Position numbers and translations under genes: made by a program. The notes below the pieces were generated by a model. That model ran no database searches. It had not been told where the DNA came from and worked only from the letters and a program-made list of their open reading frames with translations. Source: Chaunax sp. Z400 (Eukaryota > Chordata > Actinopteri > Lophiiformes > Chaunacidae). From it: DNA of 64,000 nucleotides. Positions 1-10,100 of this stretch are shown one piece after another; position 1 is the first letter of the stretch; each line of letters opens with the position of its first letter. Location of the stretch: assembly GCA_037577475.1 (NCBI GenBank), contig CM075192.1, forward strand, positions 14,789,908 through 14,853,907, read 5' to 3'.

Positions 1-516
1 ATTTCTTGTCAAATGCAAAAGCCACGTTGGTTTGTCTCATGTGCGTAAGGGAAGCAAAACAGAGTTTCAGGCGCGTGTAGATGACACGGCACCCCAGAGA
101 TTTATGGGAAATGAAGTTTTTCCTAGCAGTTTTGTTAGATCAATTAAATTAACCTCAATTTTCTGTCGTTAATCAGGATTTGTAGAGTAAGCCTACAAAT
201 TTCAACCATTTGTATCCTGAATGAATGAATGAATGAATGATATTTTTTATTAATTCTAGTTTTTAGGATTTTAGGTTTTCAAAGTGAAGAATTCCAGACT
301 TCTATGAATGAAAAAATATCTATCTATCTATCTGTCAATAAACCCACACATTTTATGCTATTTCTGTTTTTGTTTTGTTTTAATGTTTTTATGTTCTATC
401 TGGCATTTTGTTTGAACATGTTTTTGAACCATAGTATTGAAGTAACAATAGGCTTATTTTATTTAACCATGAAACCAGAAACATTGAGAGAGAGAAAAAA
501 GATTTACAGCCTGTAA
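1..516. other. Intergenic, simple repeats only
   Basis: No gene is recognisable here. The stretch is AT-rich and holds a short (TGAA)n microsatellite at about 218-241 and a short run of ATCT units near 318-333. It ends where the GATAA-rich tail of the neighbouring LINE fragment begins. Confidence 0.6.
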
Positions 517-1362
517 GACAAGATAAGATAAGATAAGAAGATACTTTATTCATCCCGCAAGGGGAAATTCTCTTGTTACAGCAGCATAGAACACAACATC
601 AATACACACTGGTTAGAAAAAAGCAGCAAAGAACAGAGTATAGGCAGGTAAAGACATAACAGGTTAAAGTGACATGTTAAAGTGACAGTTGCGATAAATA
701 GTATACAAGCACTATGGAATTATGTGCAGAGGTAGAAATATATACAAACATTACAGTGCAGTATATGTTTGGTGGGTTATGACTGTGACAGTGATATGTT
801 GAACAGTAGGAAGGAATGATTTGAGATGTCTCTCAGTGGCACAGCGGGACATGACCAGTCTATCACTGAATGTGCTTCTGCAGCTGTTAACAGACCGAAA
901 CAGAGGATGAGAGGGATTGTCCATGATGTCCAGGAGTTTGGACAGTATCCTACTCTCAACGACATCTTTCAGGGGGACCAGGCTGACCCCTAGGACTGAC
1001 CCTGCCTTCTTAAGAAGTTTGTCAATCCTATGGGCATCAGCAGATTTCACACTGTTACCCCAGCACACAACAACATTAAAAAGAACACTGGCTACCACTG
1101 ACTGATAAAAAATGTTCAGAATATTATCAGAAACATTGAAGGACCTGAGCTTCCTAAGAAAATAAAGTCGGCTCAGGCCCTTCTTGTAGGTGTGATGTGT
1201 GTTGATTGTCCAGTCCAGTTTGTTGTCCAGGTACAGTCCCAGGTATTTGTAGGACTGCACCATGTCAATGTCCATCCCCCGGATTGAGACAGGAATAAGT
1301 GGTGACTTCCGCTTTCTGTATGGCAGTTGTTCAACATAGATACATTTACTCAAATTGAACAT
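517..1362 (-). mobile_element. 5'-truncated non-LTR retrotransposon (CR1/L2/Rex-like LINE), 3' end
   Basis: Read on the minus strand, 1362 down to 751 encodes about 203 residues resembling the C-terminal end of a fish LINE reverse transcriptase. It contains the motif YKYLGLYLDNKLDW, followed by KKGLSRLYFLRKLRSF and a region rich in conserved Cys, Trp, Arg and Leu. The catalytic palm lies upstream in such proteins and is missing, so this is a 5'-truncated dead copy. Downstream on the same strand is a short 3' UTR containing the fish LINE tail motif around 540-575 (in plus orientation, TTTATT, then TCCC, then GGGGAAATT). It ends in tandem GATAA units at 517-540, which look like the terminal microsatellite. 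The clade is inferred from recalled fish elements; CR1/L2 versus Rex1 is not resolved. Confidence 0.8.
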
Positions 1363-1480
1363 TTACTACTGTACTTGAGAACTAATTTTAAGTATTTGTA
1401 CAGTACAGAGACTCTTTTCTTTTCATGCCACCTTCTACTCCACAACATTTTTGTGAGAAAATTGTATTCTTGTTAACCAA
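1340..1480. mobile_element. Fragment of MITE-like repeat (family B)
   Basis: The plus strand has the run of TACTTGAG and AAGTAYTTGTAC-like units, followed by ACTTCTACTCCAC-like sequence, that characterises a very common percomorph non-autonomous repeat. A longer, better copy lies at 3257-3412. This copy abuts the truncated 5' end of the LINE fragment, so the LINE may have inserted into or beside it. Terminal repeats and a target-site duplication were not identified. Confidence 0.45.
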
Positions 1481-1860
1481 CTACAACAGTAGTCATGATA
1501 ATATAATGATAGGGGACATATTTCTGCATTATGCTAGCTTTGAACCTTTAACACTTTTAGAACATTTTCAAGATTATGTGTATATAATTTTACTTAGATA
1601 ACATTCAAATGCAAGATTTTCACTTGTAGCAAAATATTTTTATTGTTTGGTATCAATGCTACTTCTAACACTGGCCTAAGAAGACAGTTCATATGTATGT
1701 ACTTGTTTACATTTCAAAATAATAAGAATCATTTCATAAGACACAATACCATAATACGATGTTAAATGTTAAGACATGTTCATTACTATAACCTGGAGTT
1801 GTTTTCAAATGCTTAAAAAAAACTATGACCTGAGGCGATGAATATTTTGACTTCCTGCAG
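1481..1860. other. AT-rich intergenic sequence upstream of ilk
   Basis: No ORF, RNA gene or repeat family is recognisable. Base composition is AT-rich up to about 1860 and then changes sharply to the GC-richer ilk promoter and exon 1. Confidence 0.5.
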
Positions 1861-2035
1861 TTCTGTCTGTTGCCTATAGGGGGCGGTGCGATGTTTTCCT
1901 CCTCCACTATTGGGCGTACGTTCGGCGGCGGTGAGGGTGTGGACGCCCCACAGAATTCAATCTACTGGAGACTACCGCTAGCCATAACTTCTCCTCTGTT
2001 AAACTGCATCACACCGCAACAGGCCAACATACCTT
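1861..2035 (+). promoter_or_regulatory. ilk: ilk promoter-proximal region and probable non-coding exon 1
   Basis: This is a locally GC-rich island in AT-rich surroundings. It has a GC-box-like GGGGGCGGTG at about 1879-1888, an inverted CCAAT element (ATTGG) at about 1909-1913, and several CpGs. No TATA box is apparent. A good donor (CTT|GTAAGT) follows position 2035 and would join to the acceptor at 3939/3940. The transcription start is not determinable. If transcription begins upstream of 1891, the ATG there opens a uORF that runs across the splice and stops just inside exon 2. Assignment as exon 1 is inference from the donor site, composition and position. Confidence 0.5.
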
Positions 2036-2978
2036 GTAAGTTTATTGCCAAATTTATTGTCACTTCTACTTCTTTAAACCATGAAATTGTGTTTTATTAG
2101 TGTTCATCTTAGTGAAGTTACCGTCAAATGAGAGAAACAGACAGTCCGGAGTGTAGCTGATTAGCTTGCTAGCTAAACCTGCCTGTCTCATTAAGTCAAC
2201 CGTGGGATGCTAGCAAATGTGTGGAGCTAATCAAGTCACTTTCAGTCAATCATGTGTAATGAAAACACGCGATTTTACTGCCCAGAGCGGGAGAGACAAG
2301 CCAGCTTGCGAAGTTAACTAATTCTGTGTTAGCTTGGTAGTAGTGCAGCTAGTCAGACTGTAAAGGTAGTGGTGAATTGATCACGGCTAAGTAATCACTG
2401 GATGTTAGTGTTCTAAGAAAATCCCATTAAATCATCAAGTCCACTTCCAAGCTGGACTTAATTTAAACTGCAAACTCATGGCATGTGAAGTTCAATTACA
2501 ACGATAGCTGACTTATTATACATAGTACCGTTTTCAGGTAGAGTGTTTGTATTATTCAGACATCAAGTTTGAAATGTATTCCTTCATTCCTGGTGATTGT
2601 AATTAAAAGCCAAAATTGTGATTCCAGTTATATGCTGGTGTCATGTGAAATGTGTTAAGCATCAGTTGTCTTCAGTATCACATTAGCCAACAAGTTGTTC
2701 AAGTTAAGGCTATGCGAAAAGTGAGCACTGCATTCATTCCCTTTATATATTGTTTTATTAAAATGTTAGTCAAATTAGCTCTCCAGAGAACGATTATTTC
2801 CATGATCGAATCAGAATCTCAAAGTATGAGGTAACATCTTCTGATTGCTTTGTTCTGCCTATTCACATTGGTCCAAAACCCACTAAGCTTCATCTTAGTA
2901 ACACATAAGACTGAGAAAATCAGTAAATGATTAGAATTGAGAAGACGTAATCAGGTAATATGCAACATTTTGATTATG
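2036..2978. other. ilk intron 1, 5' part
   Basis: This is presumed intronic sequence between the non-coding exon 1 donor and the first MITE-like copy. It includes a stretch at about 2100-2400 with GCTAGC-rich sequence near the promoter. No ORF, repeat family or RNA gene is recognisable. Confidence 0.4.
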
Positions 2979-3066
2979 GATGACTGAAACAATCAGTGAT
3001 TATCTAAATAGTTGCTGATACTATTTCTGTCAATCTGCACATCGAGTTATCAAATAATTTCATTGC
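2979..3066 (+). mobile_element. MITE-like repeat, family A, partial plus-strand copy
   Basis: The segment contains GACTGAAACAATCA, then a decayed GATTATC...ATAGTTGCTGAT...TTCTGTC...ATCGA pattern. This matches the terminal part of a widespread fish repeat whose ends carry multiple CGATTAATC units. Related copies in this window are at 5141-5488 (minus), 7202-7370 (plus) and 7383-7550 (minus). It is decayed and has no coding capacity. Confidence 0.5.
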
Positions 3067-3256
3067 TTATTAAAAGAAAATATCAAGAAATTAGAATTTA
3101 TCATGACACTGGACAAAAGTATTTCTCTACACTGGTTTACAGAATTCTATTCTCAGTGGTGTGAGTCACTCAGTATTTACTTAGGTGGATAAGATTACTC
3201 AGCAATAGGTTTCTTGGTTGTTTGGCTTTCTTCTTTTTACGTTTGTTTTCTAGAAT

Positions 3257-3412
3257 CAGTCGTGGACTGTAACAAAGTACTCTTACTCAAGTACTGTACT
3301 TAAGTACAAAGTTAATGTACCTATACTTTACTTGCATATTCTGTTTTGTACAGCTTTATACTTCTACTATACTACACCTCAGAGGTAAATATTATTCTTT
3401 TAGTTTTAGTTA
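3257..3412 (+). mobile_element. MITE-like repeat, family B
   Basis: The copy begins near GTCGTGGACTGTAACAAAG and continues through ACTCAAGTACTGTACTTAAG, a short TTTACTTG...TATACTTCTACTATACTAC stretch and CTCAGAGGTAAATATT, ending in TTTTAGTTTTAGTTAC. This order is characteristic of an abundant percomorph non-autonomous DNA repeat. A more degraded copy lies at 1340-1480. It sits within the presumed ilk intron 1. Confidence 0.6.
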
Positions 3413-3515
3413 CCTTTCCTGTAACGTGGTGATTTCGATCTGAACAATGAAGTGTTCCTTTCTGTTGAGAAACTTCTCCTACTTTTCCAAGTAACTCTCC
3501 CAAATAGGCTGGAAA

Positions 3516-3640
3516 AGAGATAAGATAAGATATCCCTTTATTAGTCCCACAGTGGGGAAATTCACAGTATTGCAGCAGCACAGTGTACAGAAGCACAGTG
3601 GGGGAGGGTAAATAATATAAAAAATACAATATAATAAAGG
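3516..3640 (-). mobile_element. LINE 3' tail fragment (same family as 517-1362)
   Basis: In plus orientation it starts with tandem GATAA units, then CCCTTTATTAGTCCCACAG, GGGGAAATTCACAG and a GCAGCAGCACAGTG region. The same order occurs in the tail of the minus-strand LINE at 517-600. Only the 3' UTR end is present, so it is a strongly 5'-truncated insertion lying in the presumed ilk intron 1. Confidence 0.65.
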
Positions 3641-3939
3641 AGGGGGATAAAGTGTCTCAAAAACATTTCACAAATACTCTAACAAAAGTGTCTCAGGTTT
3701 GCACAGACAATAAAAAAAGTACTAGAAATTCTTTGGTCTACTAGGACCAGTGTCACCAAAATACATTGTCACCAAACTTTTAACCGAACTGCTTTCAGCT
3801 ACAGCGTGGTATTAATAATTTTAAAGGATATGAGCACTTCTTCCACCACTGTCCAGAATCATATGAGAGAGGATTTACCTGTCTGGACGAGAGGCCAGAC
3901 TGAGTGAAAAATGTCTTAACAGTCTGTCCCATTTTTCAG

Positions 3940-4116
3940 GCATTGTGTGAGCGCTGCTGTGCCTCTCTGATTGTGCACCTCATTGTCCCAAATGAGGAAC
4001 TGATGCTGGCCAGGACCCTGCTGAACCCCTTGGGTCGACTCTCTCATCGGTCACAGTTTAGTTCTGCATCTACTCCCACGGGTGCACACTAAGAGAAGAA
4101 GAATACTGCAGCTAAA
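3940..4116 (+). promoter_or_regulatory. ilk: ilk exon 2 leader with upstream ORFs
   Basis: A pyrimidine-rich tract ending TTTTTCAG (acceptor at 3938-3939) precedes this segment, which runs without interruption into the ilk start codon at 4117. It holds two upstream ATGs before the main start. ATG AGG AAC TGA spans 3992-4003. A 29-codon uORF spans 4003-4092; it is in frame with the main start but closed by TAA at 4090-4092. The leader therefore has an in-frame stop upstream of the chosen start, which supports 4117 as the true initiator. Whether the uORFs act on translation is unknown. Confidence 0.6.
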
Positions 4117-7100
4117 ATGGATGATATCTTTACGCAGTGCCGGGAAGGCAACGCAGTGGCAGTTCGCTTATGGTTGGATAATACAGAGAATGACCTCAAT
4201 CAAGGGTGAGCTAAGGTTTATTTATTTGTGTATTTTCCTCTTACTAGTGTCCAGTATGCACAAATCATTTTGATCCATCTCAAATGCTAATCAAATGGAA
4301 CTAAAAATTAACTCTGTCAAACTAAATGGTCCGTCAAAATATTATAACCCCCTAAGATTGACTGGACATCAGTTAACTCATGTCCACCAAGTGCTCCTTG
4401 TCTTTAGGGTTGTGTTTTAATGTGTCTGGATATATGTGTAAAGATAAATCACTATCTGATTCCATTAGTCAAGAATGATACACTAACCATGGCCATATTT
4501 TCAACAAAATGTCTTTGCAGACTGAAGATGGATCATAAAGTTATACAGACACTAGCTTAGTGTTGACATTTCCTGAGAGGAAGTTGTCTCTCCTGTGTCT
4601 TTGTTTTTTAGCCAATGATTCCTTTTACACAATTGTGCTAAATCTGCATGAGACTTGCCACAGCATAAATTTGTGATGCTCCATAACTTGAATCAGAATG
4701 TCATGGAAATATCTGTTACATTGCTGCATTACTTACTTCAAATGTTTCATTTTCAAGTCCAGTTTCTAGTGTAGGCTGAAAGCATTCCTTTTTATTACTT
4801 GGTGAGATGGTGCCCTCTGATTGAACCCGTTTCCTTGTGGCCACATGTCCGGAATGCCAGCTGAATACATCAAAAGCATGATGTTGGAAAGGAAATCTAA
4901 TGTCATGGCAGGGGTAGTCATGCTTATAGATGTTGCTGCAATTAAATTTAGGCCTTGCAGAAGAAAAAAAATGGACAGGAATACTGGCTTCTGTAAGAGT
5001 TGATATGTTGATTGGTCAAAATATCTGTTTGTTGGAGCTTATCAGTCAGTATTGAGCTGCCGCCATATCCTCAGCTGACACTGAAGAAAAACTCGGCAGA
5101 ACTCGCCAGTCAAGTAATGAACAACCCAGAAGTAGAACTGCCACGATAAGTTGATTAATCGCAAGAAAATTAGTCACCGATTTCTTGATTATCAATTCAA
5201 TGTTTCAGTCGTTTTTCATGCAAAAATGTCAAGCATTTGCTGGTTCCTGCTTCTTAAATGTATTGATTTCCTGCTTTTTTTTTGTCATTTACGATTGTAA
5301 ATTGAAGAGTCTTTGGGTTTAGGACTTATTATTTATGACAAATTGAAGATGTCACTTGCGGCTCTGGGAAACTGACGGGCATTTTCTCAAATTTCTTGAG
5401 GTGTTGTCGACTGAATGACTAATCGATTAATCATGAAAATAATCAGCAGATTAATTGACTATGAAATAATCTTCCGTAGTAGCCCTGCTTTGAAGCTTCT
5501 CTTTTGGACTCTCCTGTCCTTGATTAAGACTACTGCTGGTTGTTGTCAGAGCAAGAAAAGAGAATGAATTCATCCATTTAATTCTGATGACCGTGTACCT
5601 TGGAGCTGCTCTTGTCTTCTCTTTCTTCATATTTTTTTAGTACATTTGTGGAAAGAGTCACATCTAGTTGTATTCTATTCTATACAGTGACTGATTCATT
5701 TGCAAAGGTTTTCGACAAGTTGTAGAAGTTTCAAAGGACTGCAGTCATCTAAATTTCAAACTGTAATTACTGCTGCAAAGTTGAACATAAAAGTATTTAT
5801 CTTGTAATATGCCAATCCTCTAATTTCACATGTAATAATGAAAATGAAAACAAATCCATGAAAATGATTAACGGTTTTCTTTAAGAGGTATGACTCTCAT
5901 AACATCCAATGAAGTAGTTATTCCAACCTATTATGGGATTATTCATAATACAGGATACATTTAGAGAGAATTGTTCTCTCATTTTTTAAATAGTGTTTGC
6001 TCTGTTTTTCCTTTTTTATTTTAATTTTCCCATTGTTTTAAGACTGTATGTTTGCAACACGCCCGTGTGGATGAATACAACCTCACACATGACTCGTCCA
6101 TTAGCTGATTGCATGTCAAGTTCCTGCTTCCTGATGATATATCACCTCCAGTGGGTGAAACACACTTATTCTCGCCTTTTCATTTCCCTACAGAACTTTA
6201 CTATTTGTCAGTAAATCCACTCTATCTCAGCCAGTCAGTGAACGATTCCTGTGCTCCTCATTGATGTTTACACTGATGTAACACCCAGACTAAGAGTAGT
6301 AGTGGAATGCTGAATCTCCTTACAAGGAATAACATGCAGGCCTCAAGGGAGCTATCTACCACCTACCAAATACCAAGAAATAGAGGGGGAGGAGATTTTG
6401 CAGTGGGGCCGGAATGGAGGAGTCGTGTGTGATGAGAACGAGGCTTGTGCGTATTTGTGTGTGTGACCAATTAGTGACTTTTTCAGAGCATATCAGCATC
6501 CTCCCTCAACGCACTTTCCCCCCACAGTGTTTCCGGTACTTGTCTCCCAGTGGTATTAGATAGCTCTACTAATTTCCCTTCAACATTTCCTCCAAATTCA
6601 GAAGAGGTAATTGCAAAGTTTCAAACATCTCTGGTCTCTGAATATGTGTTGCACTGCCACTTTGCAAAACATTATTATGAGCTATAGTTTTTGTGTTGAA
6701 AATTAGCATGGATGATGATCTGTAGTTTTGAACAATATTCACTTTTTAAATTGAAGTTGTGTGTTAGTAAGCCGAGGGGTGCAACTGCCTTTAATTATCC
6801 CCCACCATGAACAAACTGGGGCTGGGGATATATGAATGGGTTACGTCTGTCCCATCCATCTGTTCGTTTTGTTTCAGCTACGTAACTCAAAAACTGTCAA
6901 ATATTTTTTCACTAAACTTTATACACACAACAACCAAGTATCAAAGTGGTTCCTTTTGCAATTTAGGAACTCTCATTATTTGCGTTTTTTAAATTTTCAT
7001 GGTTACAAGTTGAATTTAGGCTCATTCTGTGAGTGGGATTTGTCTCAGATGAGGGTTTCCAGGCTCAAATAGAACTTTTTCTCAGATATGCAATTAAAAA

Positions 7101-10100
7101 GAGTTACAATTAAAAGGGACGTCTTCAATAATTTCTCTCTGTTTGTCTTTCTGCAATGAAATGCACCCATGGTGGGGGATCCAGAGTGTTTCGTGCTTGT
7201 TTTCGATAAAGATCAATCTGCCGATCATTTTCTCATCTTATCGATCAGTCATTCTGTCTATAAAATGGCAAATAAGAGTCCAGTGTCATGTGTCTTTCCA
7301 AGGTGATGTCCTTAGATCCCTTGTTTTGTCCTAGTATCATACCAAAACCCAAAGTTTTGCAATTAACAAGGGATCATCAGTGAAGTTCCAGCCTCTAAAA
7401 TATACAGACTTCCTGCTTTTCCTTGTCATGCATTATAGTAAAAAGTATCTTTGGATTTTAGACTGTTGGACCGAACAAAGTCATCTAGGGCTGTAGGAAA
7501 AAGGTGATGGGTGTTTTTCCACAATTCTTAATGTTTATAGAACTGATGATAATTGAGAAAATAAATGGCTTATTTAAATGGAAGGTATATAGCATATGAC
7601 TGACCACCGTTTTACAATGAAAGTCAGCATTCACACATACATTCATACACTGATGGCAGGAGGTACCAGGTGGCACCTGAATAAGGTGGATCTGACCTTC
7701 CGAGCAGTGGGTGATCGCTCTATCTCCTGAGGCACATCTGCCCTGCAAACGATAATGAAAATTACGTACCTCTGACAAGATATAATGTTATCCCAGATGA
7801 TGTCTGTCAGCAGGATAACACAAAAACTACTGTACGGATTTTTATGAAGCTTGATGGAAGGGTTGGAAGAACTCATTGAATTTTGGAGCCGATCTGGATA
7901 AACGGCTGGAGTCAGGGATTTCATTGTCCTCTGTTGAACATTGTAAGAGAAGGCTTTTTGGACTGTTTTTGTCAGCTACATGTAAACTTTTTGACAGGTT
8001 ATCATGAAACTGTAGAAATTCACCATTAGTGAAATATTGTTTTAAAAGAAAATAACTAACTATTGATGCCAATGTGATTAAAAATTCTAATAGTAGGTTT
8101 TCATGGCCAAGGAGTCTTATTATTGTCAATCTATCATGGGACTATTGCTATTAAGAGTAATTACATAATGGGGAAACTGAGTTGCCTTGAGGTTTGTGCT
8201 CTCTGAATGTGCCATAGTAACATTATAAATTTAAGTGCCCTTTAAGTGCACCCCAAAGAAGCCCTGTACATGAGTTTGAGCTGAGCACTTTACCATGTTG
8301 TTAAGGTGGAGGCTTCTTGTTAGTCCCAGTATGAATACTGATTTTATATATAACCTCTGTGGTGGGGGCAGCAGTATCAGCCTGTTGCCTTGCATGAGTT
8401 ACGACTGCATGGAGACAGTGAAGAGGCTTGCTGAAACAGGTAGTAGTGCTTTCAGGAGACGCAGTGTGAGCAGTTTTCGTATATGAGCCAATACAATTTA
8501 TCAGGTTTAACAGTCTTGACATCTCTAGGCTATATGAATGTGCCATTTGAGATGATAACAAGGAAATAAGAAATTTAATTTATGACAAATTAAATCAACT
8601 GAAAGATTGTGAGTAATTTCTAGCCTCCAGTACTCCTCTCATGCATTGTATGTTCAACAATATTTTATAGAGCGTAAAATGTTCCATTAACCTTTAATGA
8701 GATAACAGAATAAAGGAAAAACTACTTAATTATTTTTGCTTCATTGTATGTTCTCTTTCATTTGTTACATGTTTCTGTGAATTTTCTTTTCCTTGTTATA
8801 TGACCTGGTGGAGATGTTGGTGCAGAGACATACAGGGTGTAGACAGAGACTCTTCCTCAGGCTTTTCCGTCTGCCAAACTGAGCACTGTTGGCAGGTGGA
8901 AGTGCCTGAAATAAATTACCGCAGCCAGTTTGGAGGTGGGGCGGGGGGAGCTGGAGAAAACCTTGGCACTCAATTGCCTTTGGGTTGTTGGGATGAAGCT
9001 GGCTTAAAGGGAAAATCTATCCTATAAAAAAGGGGCTCTGAATAGAAACACAGAGAAACCAGAGGCCTGAGCCTCACTCAATGTGTAAGTAGTACATTTT
9101 CAGCAGGTTGTTGCATTTATCATGAACGATTATCCGTTAATAACCACCTGGGTGTGAATTTAATTAGAAACAATTCAACACAACAATGTGCAGATTATTT
9201 TCTCAGTTGACCAGTTGGTCTGTAAAATTTCAGGGTGTCAGTATTGATGCTTTTAAACGTATCGTTTTTAATTTGTTAGGATATACTTTTTATTGTCCCC
9301 GTGGGGAAACTCTTACTCTGCATTCAACCCATCCCCTTACGGTGCCCAAGGAGCAAATTAGGCTTGCTCGAGGATACTACGACATGTAGACCGCAGGGGA
9401 TGAGGATCGAACCACCAACCCCCCAATAAGTGGACACCCTCTCTACCCTCTGATTATTGATTAAAGACTAAAATAGTCAAAGTAGTTACAGAGAAATCCT
9501 GTGTAGATAAATTTAATTCTCATCTCAGCTGGAGTTATTTGCAAATAATGAATCAGACCTCATTCAGGCATAATCACAATGGTCATTCATTCAGTTTATA
9601 AGTGCATTTTTGCTTTTAAAGGACAGAGCCATTAACTTCATAACTTTACGTAATCGTCTGAACAGAATCAAGCTTAAAAAGGAAAACGTATAAAAAGATT
9701 GAGTTGGTTCTGTAGGGGTTTTTTGCTCGTAAAGTTAGACTAATTAGCTTAAAGGACTTGGCCTTTTGGTCTTAGGAGAAATTGGACACAGAGCAGATCT
9801 GTTGTGAGTGCAGCAGGTCACCCAGATGCACAGATAGATGTTTGTTGTGGGACTGAGGGTCTCTGTGGGGCCCTTGATGCTGTTTTGAGCAGAGCTCTGC
9901 AGGATAAGTGAATACAAGCCAGTGAATTGATGGTGAGGCGGGCAGAAGGTTCAGATTCCAGCAGATTTTTATAATACTCCTTCAGTTCTCAGATCACTTT
10001 TATTATGCTGTCTGCCTACAGAGTAAGTACATTACGTTATCATCTGGAGGATTGTGCTGTATCTTGTTCACAAAACGTAAAGCCCACATGCAACAGCAAA

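Noticed and set aside
751..1362. Functional reverse transcriptase gene
   Set aside because: Only the C-terminal portion remains, without the catalytic core; it is a dead truncated LINE.
9396..9420. tRNA B-box-like GATCGAACC
   Set aside because: No acceptor stem or anticodon arm can be drawn around it. It belongs to a degraded repeat.
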